This document shows positions 55,926-64,000 of a stretch of DNA of 64,000 nucleotides, piece after piece. Origin of the DNA: Salirhabdus euzebyi (GTDB lineage Bacteria; Bacillota; Bacilli; Bacillales; Alkalibacillaceae). The stretch is from positions 1 to 64,000 of the forward strand of contig NZ_JACHGH010000002.1 of assembly GCF_014207435.1 (NCBI RefSeq), read 5' to 3'. Position numbers and translations under genes: made by a program. Numbering within the stretch: the stretch's first letter is position 1; each line of letters starts with the position of its first letter. The notes beneath the pieces are model-generated. The model was not told where the DNA came from and searched no databases. It saw nothing but the letters and a program-made list of their open reading frames with translations.

Positions 55926-56309
55926 ATGTTTCGCACCATGATGAATGCCAAAATACATCGTGCCCGTGTTACGGAAGCTAATTTAAATTATGTAGGTAGT
56001 ATTACAATAGATGAAAATATTTTGGATCAAGTAGGTATTTTACCGAATGAGAAAGTCCAAATTGTAAATAACAATAATGGGGCTAGATTAGAGACTTATG
56101 TTATTCCAGGAGAAAGAAATAGTGGTGTTATTTGTTTAAATGGAGCAGCTGCTAGGTTGGTGCAAAAGGATGATGTTGTTATCATTATTTCCTATGCTGT
56201 TTTATCTGAAGCAGAATTAGCAAATCATCAGCCTACTGTAGCTATTATGAATGAGTATAATGAAATTGTAGAACTAATAAAAACAGAACCTCCATTGACG
56301 GTAAAGTAG
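55926..56309 (+). CDS. panD: Aspartate 1-decarboxylase
   Basis: A 127-aa pyruvoyl enzyme that makes beta-alanine for pantothenate. The self-cleavage site is Gly24-Ser25 in NYVGSITID, giving the pyruvoyl group on Ser25. Y58-type and LNGAAAR residues follow at about 71-77. ATG with GGGGGAAGAG. Last gene of panBCD, closed by a terminator. Confidence 0.96.
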   Translation: MFRTMMNAKIHRARVTEANLNYVGSITIDENILDQVGILPNEKVQIVNNNNGARLETYVIPGERNSGVICLNGAAARLVQKDDVVIIISYAVLSEAELANHQPTVAIMNEYNEIVELIKTEPPLTVK

Positions 56310-56334
56310 CTCCCCAAGTGGGAGTTTTCTTTTT
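56309..56334 (+). terminator. Terminator of the ypjD-panD operon
   Basis: Stem CTCCC/GGGAG with a 5-nt loop, then TTTTCTTTTT, at the panD stop. Confidence 0.85.
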
Positions 56335-56405
56335 ACCAGTAGGCATACATAATAGTGAATTAAATAAACATACATTTAACCGGTAAATAAAGAAGGTGAA
56401 AAGAA

Positions 56406-59144
56406 ATGACTAGATTTGCCGTTGTAGACTTAGAAACGACCGGTCATACGCCAACAAAAGGCGATAAAATAATTGAAGTGGGAATTGTTATCGTGGAAGA
56501 CGGCGCAATTATTGATCAATATGCTTCCTATGTTAATCCTAATCAAGAAATTCCACCGTTTATTTCAAATTTAACAGGAATTACGGACGAAGAAGTGAAG
56601 GATGCACCATCCTTTCATGAAATTGCCTCTGTAATAAGAGAAAAATGTGATAATGCCTATTTTGTGGCTCATCACGTTCAATTTGATTTAGGCTTTTTAA
56701 ATGAAGCATTCCTTCAGGAAGGTCTTGCACCATTAAAAGGCAAGGTCATCGATACGGTTGAACTGGCAAGAATATTCGCACCAAGAGCATTTGGCTATAA
56801 ATTATCACAGCTTGCAGAATATTTCTCCATTACACATAAACACCCACATAGGGCTCTTTCTGATGCGTATGTAACAGCTGAACTACTAATAAAATTGTTT
56901 GAAAAAGCTAGTCAATTACCTTTTGAAACACTGGAGCATTTGATGATTTTGGAATCAAAGATGCACAGTGACCTATATCCCTTACTTTCCGATTGGATGC
57001 AAGAGAAACGCTATGACATGGAAGAAAATGAATCTATAGAAGTTTATAGAGGTATTGCTCTAAGGAAATTACTTGAAGAACCACAACATGAACATAAGAT
57101 AAAAGGGAGTTTTGGGGAGTTTTTAGATACTACTTTTGGCAAAAATGGTGCGTTACAAACCGTTATGCAAAACTTTGAGCCAAGGGAATCTCAGCAAGAA
57201 ATGTCCGAGTCTATTTACGCTGTATTCCATGAGAAAAAGCATGCACTTATCGAAGCGGAAACTGGTACAGGGAAAACGTTAGCCTATTTACTTCCTAGTA
57301 TTTATTATGCCTTACAAGAGGATGAGAGGGTCTTAATTAGTACATATACCACCCAACTACAAGCGCAGCTTTTAGAGAAGGAAATTCCTCTACTAAAAAG
57401 GTTGTTTCCTGATATGTTTGAAGCTGTGATGATAAAAGGAAAAAGTCATTATTTAAGCTTAAAACGATTCGAGCAAGAAATAATGAAGTCACCTGCTCAA
57501 GATAACTATGATGTTATCCTAACAAAGGCATTGTTATTAGTTTGGCTTACCGAAACAGCAACAGGTGATGTAGACGAACTTCAGCTTCCTTCTAGTGGAC
57601 AATTCTTTTGGCGGAAAATAAATGCGGAAGCAGAAGGTATACCTGATCCACATTCTCCGTGGTTTCATAGAACCTTTTTCCAAAAAGTAAAAAGAAAAGC
57701 ACAAAAATCAAACCTTATTATTACAAATCATGCTTTGTTGTGTGCGGATATTATGAATGACTATCAGTTGCTACCTACCTATAAGTTCGCCATAATTGAT
57801 GAGGCTCATCATTTAGACAAAACAGCATCCAAACATTTTGGGATGCAAGTGGACTATGTTTCCGTTCAGTTTATGCTTAATGATTTGAGTGATTTAAAAA
57901 TAAATTTTGTTACTAAATTTGAGGAGGATTTGTTAACAAAAGCGAAAGAATGTACAGATGAATTATTTCGCTACTTATACCAAATAGTAGCTCATCAAAA
58001 GAATAGTGAGAAAACGTTTAATGATATCGGACGTATTCAATATGTTTTTGAATCTGAACAATTAGATGACCGTACAAAAGAGCTCATTAAGGATTTAGCC
58101 TCTCGACTTATTTTTGTCTTAAAGGATTTGCTCGTTTTGTTGGACAAACGAGTAGAAACAGAAGAAGACGATGGAAAAAAAGAAGATTTAATAAGAAAAA
58201 TCAATCAAATAGAAAAAGTCATTCAGCAAATCAATATTTTTTTAATAAATAAGGATACAAACTTAGTAAAATGGATAGAGATTGAAGGACAAGGCGCTAA
58301 AAATGCGGTCTACCTATATTGTGAACCAATGGAAATAGGTCCTTTGTTGCATGAAAATTTCTATGCTCGCAAAAAAAGCGTTGTTCTAACAAGCGCCACA
58401 CTCACAATGAAGGGCTCCTTTCAATACCTTTTAGATAGAAATGGACTAGATGAAAAGGAAGTGGAAACGAAAATTATCGAATCTCCATTTTCTTATAAAG
58501 ACCAAGTCCAGTTACTCGTTCCAAGTGATTTGCCTAACATTAAATATGATACAGAAGAAGATTATATAGCTAATATAAGTTATGCTATTTATGAATTAGC
58601 TAAAATTACATCTGGGCGAATGCTCGTATTGTTTACTTCTTATCAAATGTTGAAAAAGACGTATGAGATGCTTCGGGATTTTACAGATCAAGATGATTTT
58701 ATTATTATTGCCCAAGGTGTTTCTAGTGGAAGTCGAACGAGGCTGAAGAAAAATTTTCAGTCATTTGATCAGGCAATCCTCTTAGGAACAAGCTCTTTCT
58801 GGGAGGGAGTAGATATTCCAGGAGAGGATCTCTCAGCAGTTGTAATCGTCCGTTTACCTTTTGAACCACCAAACCATCCTGTATTTAGCACGAGAGCAAA
58901 TGCTTTAAAGGATCAAGGGAGAAACCCTTTTATGGATTTAGCCCTTCCAAATGCCGTGATCCGATTTAAACAGGGGTTTGGAAGACTGATTCGTTCCAGT
59001 AAGGATAGGGGAATTGTTTTGGTTTGCGATGGACGGTTAATGAAATCAAAGTATGGAAAGTACTTTACGGATTCCATTCCTAAGGTTCCTATCGTTTATG
59101 ATGAAATCCACAAATTGTTAGACCATGCTAACGAATGGTTTTAA
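56406..59144 (+). CDS. dinG: DinG-family helicase with N-terminal exonuclease
   Basis: A 912-aa protein. An N-terminal DEDDh 3'-5' exonuclease domain (about 1-165: VVDLETTGHTP, VAHHVQFDLGFLN, HRALSDAYVTAELL) is fused to a superfamily 2 XPD/DinG-like helicase: Walker A ETGTGKT (about 290-296), DEAHHLDK (about 464-471), SATLTMKG (about 662-669) and motif VI QGFGRLIRSSKDRG (about 857-870). The four Fe-S cysteines of E. coli DinG are not evident, as in Gram-positive forms, where the enzyme is mainly an exonuclease. ATG with AAGAAGGTG; no LexA box was recognised upstream. Confidence 0.94.
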   Translation: MTRFAVVDLETTGHTPTKGDKIIEVGIVIVEDGAIIDQYASYVNPNQEIPPFISNLTGITDEEVKDAPSFHEIASVIREKCDNAYFVAHHVQFDLGFLNEAFLQEGLAPLKGKVIDTVELARIFAPRAFGYKLSQLAEYFSITHKHPHRALSDAYVTAELLIKLFEKASQLPFETLEHLMILESKMHSDLYPLLSDWMQEKRYDMEENESIEVYRGIALRKLLEEPQHEHKIKGSFGEFLDTTFGKNGALQTVMQNFEPRESQQEMSESIYAVFHEKKHALIEAETGTGKTLAYLLPSIYYALQEDERVLISTYTTQLQAQLLEKEIPLLKRLFPDMFEAVMIKGKSHYLSLKRFEQEIMKSPAQDNYDVILTKALLLVWLTETATGDVDELQLPSSGQFFWRKINAEAEGIPDPHSPWFHRTFFQKVKRKAQKSNLIITNHALLCADIMNDYQLLPTYKFAIIDEAHHLDKTASKHFGMQVDYVSVQFMLNDLSDLKINFVTKFEEDLLTKAKECTDELFRYLYQIVAHQKNSEKTFNDIGRIQYVFESEQLDDRTKELIKDLASRLIFVLKDLLVLLDKRVETEEDDGKKEDLIRKINQIEKVIQQINIFLINKDTNLVKWIEIEGQGAKNAVYLYCEPMEIGPLLHENFYARKKSVVLTSATLTMKGSFQYLLDRNGLDEKEVETKIIESPFSYKDQVQLLVPSDLPNIKYDTEEDYIANISYAIYELAKITSGRMLVLFTSYQMLKKTYEMLRDFTDQDDFIIIAQGVSSGSRTRLKKNFQSFDQAILLGTSSFWEGVDIPGEDLSAVVIVRLPFEPPNHPVFSTRANALKDQGRNPFMDLALPNAVIRFKQGFGRLIRSSKDRGIVLVCDGRLMKSKYGKYFTDSIPKVPIVYDEIHKLLDHANEWF

Positions 59145-59203
59145 TAAGTTTTCGAATTCTAACACATTCTAATGGTGATGTTCTATTATAGGATGTGAAT
59201 GGG

Positions 59204-60004
59204 ATGTGGAAGATAAGGAAATTCTTACTAGTCAGTATGATGTTTGTAGTTGTTTTTTCATACAGTATTTCTGTAAATGCAATGGTAAATAGGCTTGCTG
59301 AGGATGAGGTTCAGTTTACCTTCATTTCTCTACCGGATGGGGAAGCGCTTCTTATTACGACTGGTAGGGGTAAAGAAATTTTAGTCAATACTGGTTCTGA
59401 AAATAGTGAAGAACACTTACAAAAGCAGTTAGAAGAGGAATTAGAATCAGCTGAATTAGACATGCTTATTATCACGAGTAATGAAGGTGATACTTGTGGT
59501 AATGCGAATTATGTACTAAAAAACTATAAAGTGGGAAAAGTAATCCACTCTTCAGATGACCTAGATTGCCTTGGAAGCGATTGGGAATCTGAGGAAATAC
59601 AGAAGTGGGAAGATAGAGGACTTTATGAATTAAGTCCGGGCTTGTTTTTTAGGGTTTTAAAAGGAGAAAAGGTCAATAGAATGTCACTTTATATTCAGTT
59701 CGGGAAAAGCGCCTTGTTTTTTATGTCAGAGGGTAGTAGGGAAATTGAAAATGTCATTCGGGATTTCCCTGTCGAAGTAGAAATGATCAAGGTTCCGGAA
59801 TATGCGGTGAAGAATTACCCTAGTGGTGAATTACTGCAAGAGTTAGACCCTCACCTTGCGATAATTTACAACTTAAAGGAATCCAAACTCCATGATGGCT
59901 TATTAGAACGGTTAAATGAATCATGGATAGACGTTTACCACCTGAAAAAAGTAGGCACGATTAAAATTGTTTGTAACCTTTCTGATTATGAAATAAAAAA
60001 ATAG
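59204..60004 (+). CDS. Exported ComEC-type MBL-fold protein with degenerate active site
   Basis: A 266-aa protein with a signal peptide (about 1-27, ending near SVNA). The mature part follows the beta-lactamase domain of ComEC: VQFTFISLPDGEALLITTGRGKEILVNTGS corresponds to the first strand pair and DTG loop, LDMLIITSNEGDTCGN (85-100) to the HxHxDH loop, SLYIQFGKSALFFMSEG (161-177) to the GD site, and KVPEYAVKNY to PHHGS. Every metal-binding residue has been replaced, so metal catalysis is unlikely. ATG 59204 is chosen with AGGATG before it; GTG 59195 is a poorer choice. B. subtilis has no gene here between dinG and ypmA. Confidence 0.75.
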   Translation: MWKIRKFLLVSMMFVVVFSYSISVNAMVNRLAEDEVQFTFISLPDGEALLITTGRGKEILVNTGSENSEEHLQKQLEEELESAELDMLIITSNEGDTCGNANYVLKNYKVGKVIHSSDDLDCLGSDWESEEIQKWEDRGLYELSPGLFFRVLKGEKVNRMSLYIQFGKSALFFMSEGSREIENVIRDFPVEVEMIKVPEYAVKNYPSGELLQELDPHLAIIYNLKESKLHDGLLERLNESWIDVYHLKKVGTIKIVCNLSDYEIKK

Positions 60005-60032
60005 TGCTCACATATTGTGAGCACTTTCAAAA
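60001..60032 (+). terminator. Terminator of the degenerate MBL gene
   Basis: A 10-bp perfect stem AGTGCTCACA/TGTGAGCACT with a 3-nt loop, beginning in the stop codon, with TTTC after it. Confidence 0.8.
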
Positions 60033-60106
60033 ATATACATAATTTGGTATGGGTTAGGATATTTTTATATTTTCTCTTTTTGCTTCTTAATGCGACTGAA
60101 ATTTAT

Positions 60107-60115
60107 TGTTATAAT
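60107..60115 (+). promoter_or_regulatory. Putative extended -10 promoter of ypmA-ypmB-aspB-asnS
   Basis: TGTTATAAT is an extended -10 element; a weak TTAATG 17 bp upstream (60087-60092) may be the -35 box. The leader that follows contains a 12-bp palindrome TTACATATGTAA (60197-60208) just before the ypmA ribosome site. Confidence 0.5.
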
Positions 60116-60232
60116 ATATAACAGGGTTCGTTTCAGACATTCATTAGTGTATGGAACGATTGACTAATATATACTGAGTAAAATTTTCATTACTGTTACA
60201 TATGTAATGATGGGGGATATGAGGTGGTCATT

Positions 60233-60406
60233 ATGGAAGGTGTTAAAATAGAAACTTTACATACCATTAGAGTGTCATATTCGGACGACCTTTACAAAAT
60301 AGTGGATGGGTTAAACCGTACCTTAAAAGAAAGGGATTTAATGTTTGGATTGGCATTGGATGAAAACGATGAAGAGACAGCAGTATTCACTATCTACAAG
60401 ACGTAA
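60233..60406 (+). CDS. ypmA: YpmA, DUF4264 small protein
   Basis: A 57-aa acidic protein, MEGVKIETLHTIRVSYSDDL onward, ending FTIYKT, equal in size to B. subtilis YpmA (56 aa). The ATG at 60233 follows GAGGTGG by 5 nt; the earlier in-frame GTG at 60224 overlaps that site. It precedes and overlaps ypmB, and the group leads into aspB and asnS as in B. subtilis. Function unknown. Confidence 0.88.
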   Translation: MEGVKIETLHTIRVSYSDDLYKIVDGLNRTLKERDLMFGLALDENDEETAVFTIYKT

Positions 60407-60908
60407 AGTATTTATATGGATTAGTATTGGGACTTTATTATTGCTCTTGTTTGCTTTTATCTATTTTTTCACTGTTTATCAAACAGCAATGGACACTAAA
60501 CAAGAGACATTTGCATCCTCTGAAACTAGGGCAATCCAGCAAACCCCATTAGTAAAGGTTACAGATACAAAACGCTTTAATGGTGAAGCAGCATACGATA
60601 TTGTTTATGGCCAAACAAAAGAAAACGAACCTGGCTATGCTTTCATTCCTTTACAGGATGACATAGAAATCATTTTTACGTTGGAGGAAGAAGGTTTATC
60701 GGAAAACGAAATGGTTTCCAAGTGGAAAGCTGACTGCGCGGATTGCGATTTGATGTCTGTCGTACCGGGTATAGATAAAGGTAGACTACTTTGGGAAATT
60801 ATTTATAAAAATAACCAAGGTAGAATTGTTTACGAATATTACTTATATTCGAATGGAAATTTATATGAACAATTTAAGTTTAAAACAGAGGAGGAGGAAT
60901 TGAAATAA
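60369..60908 (+). CDS. ypmB: YpmB, membrane-anchored PepSY-like protein (DUF5590)
   Basis: A protein of about 179 aa from ATG 60369, overlapping ypmA by 38 nt. In-frame ATGs at 60345 and 60360 are alternatives; no clear ribosome site separates them, and translation may be coupled to ypmA. N-terminal anchor about 14-34 (FIWISIGTLLLLLFAFIYFF), then an extracytoplasmic PepSY-like domain (AAYDIVYGQTKENEPGYAFIP, VYEYYLYSNGNLY). Matches B. subtilis YpmB (161 aa) in place. The stop overlaps the aspB start. Function unknown. Confidence 0.83.
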   Translation: MKRQQYSLSTRRKVFIWISIGTLLLLLFAFIYFFTVYQTAMDTKQETFASSETRAIQQTPLVKVTDTKRFNGEAAYDIVYGQTKENEPGYAFIPLQDDIEIIFTLEEEGLSENEMVSKWKADCADCDLMSVVPGIDKGRLLWEIIYKNNQGRIVYEYYLYSNGNLYEQFKFKTEEEELK

Positions 60909-62095
60909 TGAAATTGGCAGATCGCGTACAATCTTTAACCCCCTCAAGTACGTTAGCAATTACTGCAAAGGCGAAGTCATTAAAACAACAAGGACATGAC
61001 GTAATTGGTCTTGGTGCTGGTGAACCTGACTTCAATACGCCGCAACACATATTAGAAGCAGCAAAGCAGGCGATGGAGGAAGGAAAAACAAAATACACAC
61101 CAGCTGGTGGGCTCCCGGAACTAAAGAAAGCTATTTATGAGAAATTTTTAAGAGATCAACAATTAAGCTATGATCCCTCGGAAATTATCGTGACAAATGG
61201 AGCAAAACATGCACTTTATACATTATTTCAAGTAATACTAAATCCTGGTGACGAGGTTATTGTGCCAGCACCATATTGGGTTAGTTATCCAGAGCAAATT
61301 AAACTTGCTCAAGGAAATCCTGTCATTGTGAATGCTCTTGAAGATAATCAATTTAAATTAACTCCTGAACAGATTGAACAAGCAATAACAGAACGCACGA
61401 AGGCAATTATTATTAATTCCCCAAGTAATCCGACGGGAAGCATTTATTCAAAAGAGGAACTACAAGCTTTAGGAGACGTTTGTATAAAGCACAATTTATT
61501 AATTGTATCTGATGAAATATATGAGAAATTGGTATACGGAGATGAAAAGCACGTTTCCATTGCTCAGCTATCTGACCAACTTAAGGAAAATACAATTATT
61601 ATTAATGGTGTCTCCAAGTCACATTCGATGACTGGTTGGAGAATTGGGTATGCAGCAGGGAATGAAACTGTTATTAAAGCAATGACAAATTTAGCTTCTC
61701 ACTCTACATCAAATCCTACTTCTATATCACAATATGCTGCAATTGAAGCTTACTCTCAGTCAGAAGAAGAGATTGATAAGATGAAAAACGCTTTTGAGGA
61801 TCGATTAAATAAATTATATGATTGGATTACGGCTATCGATGGTATTAGTTGTGTGAAACCTAAAGGTGCCTTTTACTTATTTCCAAATATACAAAAAGCA
61901 GTGGAGAACTGTGGTTTTTCTTCAGTCGATGAATGGGTAACAGCACTTTTAGAAGAAGAAAAAGTCGCTTTAGTTCCAGGCTCAGGCTTTGGTGCGGACC
62001 AAAATGTTCGATTCTCATATGCGACATCTTTAGATCAGCTAGAAGAAGCGGCAAAACGTATTAAAAAATTTGTGGATAAACATGCTACGAGGTAA
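60908..62095 (+). CDS. aspB: Aspartate aminotransferase
   Basis: A 395-aa PLP enzyme of subgroup I-gamma/beta. Motifs: [14 protein letters not shown] (about 37-50), [11 protein letters not shown] (about 97-107), NSPSNPTGS (about 172-180), SDEIYEKL, and the PLP lysine in [16 protein letters not shown] (about 234-249; lysine in SKSHS). Provides aspartate for asparagine and for DapB's pathway. ATG overlaps the ypmB stop; asnS follows 14 nt later. Start with GAGGAGGAAT. Confidence 0.96.
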   Translation: MKLADRVQSLTPSSTLAITAKAKSLKQQGHDVIGLGAGEPDFNTPQHILEAAKQAMEEGKTKYTPAGGLPELKKAIYEKFLRDQQLSYDPSEIIVTNGAKHALYTLFQVILNPGDEVIVPAPYWVSYPEQIKLAQGNPVIVNALEDNQFKLTPEQIEQAITERTKAIIINSPSNPTGSIYSKEELQALGDVCIKHNLLIVSDEIYEKLVYGDEKHVSIAQLSDQLKENTIIINGVSKSHSMTGWRIGYAAGNETVIKAMTNLASHSTSNPTSISQYAAIEAYSQSEEEIDKMKNAFEDRLNKLYDWITAIDGISCVKPKGAFYLFPNIQKAVENCGFSSVDEWVTALLEEEKVALVPGSGFGADQNVRFSYATSLDQLEEAAKRIKKFVDKHATR

Positions 62096-62109
62096 TAGGA
62101 GGTAACGTA

Positions 62110-63402
62110 ATGAAAACAACAATAGATCAAGTATATAAACATCTAGACAATGATGTAACAATTGGTGCATGGCTTGCAAATAAGCGCTCAAGTGGTAAGA
62201 TTGCTTTTTTACAGCTTCGTGATGGCACAGGGTTTATGCAAGGAGTAGTTGTAAAAGCGGAAGTGGAAGAGGAAGTTTTCGAACTAGCAAAAAAACTCAC
62301 ACAGGAATCTTCCATTTATGTGACAGGAACGATTGTAAAAGATGAGAGATCACCTTTAGGCTATGAGATGCAAGTAAAAGGTTTAGAACTAATTCATGAA
62401 GCGGTGGATTATCCCATCACACCTAAAAATCATGGTACAGAGTTCTTAATGGATCACCGCCACCTATGGTTGCGTTCGAAAAGACAGCATGCCATTATGA
62501 AAATTCGAAATGAAGTAATTCGTGCAACGTATGAATTTTTCAATACAAATGGTTTTGCAAAGATTGACCCACCAATTTTAACAGGGGCATCTGCAGAAGG
62601 AACAACAGAGCTTTTCCATACAAAATATTTTGAAGAAGATGCTTATCTATCTCAAAGTGGTCAATTATATATGGAAGCAGCTGCTATGGCATTTGGAAAA
62701 GTATTTTCATTCGGTCCAACATTCCGTGCGGAGAAATCGAAAACACGTCGTCACTTAATTGAATTTTGGATGATTGAACCAGAAATGGCGTTTATGGACC
62801 ATGAAGATAGTTTGCAATTACAAGAGCAATATGTTGCTTACGTGGTAAAGTCTGTTTTAGATAATTGTAAAATTGAACTGAACACATTAGAGCGTGATGT
62901 GGCAAAGTTAGAAAAAATTACTGCACCATTCCCGCGCATTACGTATGATGATGCTGTTGCGTTCTTAAAAGATAAAGGCTTTGATGATATCGAGTGGGGT
63001 GATGACTTCGGGGCTCCGCATGAAACAGCAATTGCGGAAAGCTATGAAAAACCAGTTTTCATTACACATTATCCAACGGAGCTTAAAGCCTTTTATATGA
63101 AGCCTGACCCTAACCGCCCTGAAGTAGTGCTATGTGCGGACTTAATTGCACCAGAAGGCTACGGGGAAATCATTGGTGGCTCTCAACGTATTGACGATTT
63201 GGAGCTAATGGAGCAACGTTATGAAGAACATGACTTAACAGGTCCTGCTTACCAATGGTATTTAGAACTTAGAAAGTACGGAAGTGTTCCGCATTCCGGT
63301 TTTGGATTAGGTTTAGAAAGAACAGTGGCATGGATTTCTGGTACAGAGCACGTAAGAGAAACCATTCCATTTCCACGTTTGTTAAATCGTTTGTATCCAT
63401 AA
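62110..63402 (+). CDS. asnS: Asparaginyl-tRNA synthetase
   Basis: A 430-aa class IIb enzyme charging tRNA-Asn. OB-fold anticodon domain about 1-105 ([28 protein letters not shown]). Class II motif 2 [21 protein letters not shown] (about 205-225; motif shown in part) and motif 3 [13 protein letters not shown] (about 398-410). Having AsnRS means tRNA-Asn need not use the transamidation route. No T-box leader upstream, since it is expressed with aspB. AGGAGGTAAC 5 nt before the ATG. Confidence 0.96.
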   Translation: MKTTIDQVYKHLDNDVTIGAWLANKRSSGKIAFLQLRDGTGFMQGVVVKAEVEEEVFELAKKLTQESSIYVTGTIVKDERSPLGYEMQVKGLELIHEAVDYPITPKNHGTEFLMDHRHLWLRSKRQHAIMKIRNEVIRATYEFFNTNGFAKIDPPILTGASAEGTTELFHTKYFEEDAYLSQSGQLYMEAAAMAFGKVFSFGPTFRAEKSKTRRHLIEFWMIEPEMAFMDHEDSLQLQEQYVAYVVKSVLDNCKIELNTLERDVAKLEKITAPFPRITYDDAVAFLKDKGFDDIEWGDDFGAPHETAIAESYEKPVFITHYPTELKAFYMKPDPNRPEVVLCADLIAPEGYGEIIGGSQRIDDLELMEQRYEEHDLTGPAYQWYLELRKYGSVPHSGFGLGLERTVAWISGTEHVRETIPFPRLLNRLYP

Positions 63403-63414
63403 TGTAAATAGGTA

Positions 63415-63441
63415 ATGGCCTCCAATTTGGGGGCCTTTTTT
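63415..63441 (+). terminator. asnS terminator
   Basis: A 7-bp stem GGCCTCC/GGGGGCC (one T-G pair) with a 5-nt loop and a T-run. Confidence 0.92.
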
Positions 63442-63460
63442 CATGATTAGCTGAAATAAT

Positions 63461-63541
63461 TTTTATTTGGTTGATATATTTTAAATTTGGCTGATATATC
63501 ACTAATTCCGTCGATAAAAGTGATATACCGGCTGATATATG
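63461..63541 (+). repeat. Tandem array of four ~20-bp repeats before dnaD
   Basis: Four degenerate units spaced 20-21 bp: GGTTGATATAT at 63469, GGCTGATATAT at 63489, CGTCGATAAAA at 63509 and GGCTGATATAT at 63530. Each has A+T-rich sequence between. The second and fourth cores are identical. An embedded GATATATCAC/GTGATATAC inverted pair (63493-63502, 63520-63528) is also present. Lies between the asnS terminator and dnaD. Confidence 0.75.
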
Positions 63542-63613
63542 AAAAAAACACCAAAACGAATGGCGTACCTTACACGACCATTAGATGGTATAATAACTTT
63601 GAGGTGGATTACA

Positions 63614-64000
63614 TTGCAAAACAAAGCATTTTTTTATCATCAATTATTATTTGACCAAATGACATTACCAAAAAGCTTGTTACTCCAATATAAATCACTA
63701 GGGATAACAGAAAATGAAATGGTAGTGCTTCTTCATATATATCGGCTTCAACTAGAGGGTAACCGTCTTCCATCTATTCAAGAGCTAAGCACGTTTATGT
63801 CCTTAAATGAGCCTGCAATTGCGCAAGTTTTAAGAAAATTAATGAAGGATGGCTTCATTAAAATTGAGCAATTTCAAGAAAATGAAGTGATGCATGAATG
63901 GTACTCCTTAGAACCACTATGGAAAAAACTCTATGAAAAAGAACAAGTCGTTAAACAACAAGAGACAGAAGGAAATTTATTTCTTTTATTTGAACAAGAA
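63614..64000 (+). CDS. dnaD: DNA replication initiation protein DnaD (5' part only)
   Basis: The first 129 codons of dnaD, cut by the window end. The N-terminal winged-helix domain is seen: MTLPKSLLLQYKSLGITENE, EMVVLLHIYRLQLEGNRLPSIQELS, LNEPAIAQVLRKLMKDGFIKI. DnaD loads the helicase with DnaA, DnaB and DnaI at oriC and at restarted forks. The start is TTG 63614, 7 nt after GAGGTGG. The order asnS-dnaD is conserved in B. subtilis. Confidence 0.93.
   Translation, partial: MQNKAFFYHQLLFDQMTLPKSLLLQYKSLGITENEMVVLLHIYRLQLEGNRLPSIQELSTFMSLNEPAIAQVLRKLMKDGFIKIEQFQENEVMHEWYSLEPLWKKLYEKEQVVKQQETEGNLFLLFEQE

Noticed and set aside
56335-56405. Possible LexA/SOS box before dinG
   Set aside because: No CGAAC-N4-GTTCG-like dyad was found in the leader, so SOS control is not claimed.
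60033-62109. T-box leader for asnS
   Set aside because: No specifier loop or AGGGTGGNACC-type antiterminator; asnS follows aspB by 14 nt.

Overview
The window is a low-GC stretch of chromosome from an endospore-forming member of the Bacillaceae. Gene content and order follow the Bacillus subtilis fer-recQ-gudB-spoIVA-hbs-aro-qcr-dapB-pan-dinG-asnS-dnaD region closely. Endospore ancestry is shown by cotJABC, sleB-ypeB, spoIVA, a SpoVIF-like gene and sporulation-associated YpjB. Most genes are on the plus strand; only fer, the cotJ operon and the YitT-type gene ypjC are on minus. I cannot name the species. No rRNA, tRNA, CRISPR array, prophage or complete insertion sequence was seen.

Layout. 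1-4.1 kb: ferredoxin, divergent from ypbB-recQ-CAAX protease-short YpbE-like protein. 4.1-4.9 kb: a non-coding composite repeat with terminal inverted repeats. 4.9-6.0 kb: cotJABC spore-coat operon (minus). 6.1-13.1 kb: CBS protein, metallophosphoesterase, MecB adaptor, Ddl, GudB, bacilliredoxin reductase, asparaginase. 13.3-18.9 kb: PrsW, SleB-YpeB, PilZ protein YpfA, YpfB, Cmk, PlsC. 19-27.9 kb: S1-domain protein, type 2 IPP isomerase, YphA, Der, GpsA, SpoVIF-like, YphE, YphF, SpoIVA. 28-33.4 kb: HBsu, TRAP (MtrB), HepS-MenG-HepT, Ndk, CheR. 33.7-42.6 kb: aroC-aroB-aroH-hisC-tyrA-aroA, an unrecognised gene, TPR protein YpiA, YpiB. 43-48 kb: YpiF, menaquinol:cytochrome c reductase QcrABC, YpjA, YpjB, a membrane zinc peptidase. 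49.3-56.3 kb: one tightly packed run ypjD-dapB-mgsA-bshA-cca-birA-panBCD. 56.4-64 kb: DinG, a degenerate MBL-fold exported protein, YpmA, YpmB, AspB, AsnS, and the 5' part of dnaD, cut by the window edge.

How the genes work together. The aro block carries chorismate to phenylalanine, tyrosine and histidinol-phosphate transamination. HepS/HepT and MenG make the menaquinone that the Qcr complex oxidises. PanBCD make pantothenate. BirA, Cca and the tRNA synthetase serve central functions. BshA and YpdA belong to bacillithiol metabolism.

What departs from the B. subtilis template: bshB1 is missing between mgsA and bshA; folE is missing upstream of mtrB; the trp operon is missing between aroH and hisC, although TRAP is kept; YpbE lacks its LysM part; ddl, a YugP-like peptidase, an unknown 282-aa gene and a pseudo-MBL gene are inserted; GudB lacks the inactivating duplication known from strain 168. 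The intergenic DNA is the most unusual part: two families of dispersed repeats, a short array of about 20-bp repeats before dnaD, a structured spoIVA-hbs gap, and a hairpin that appears to bury the yphA ribosome binding site. I found no clearly new multi-gene system; the best candidates for unexplored biology are the two uncharacterised insert genes and these structured non-coding elements.
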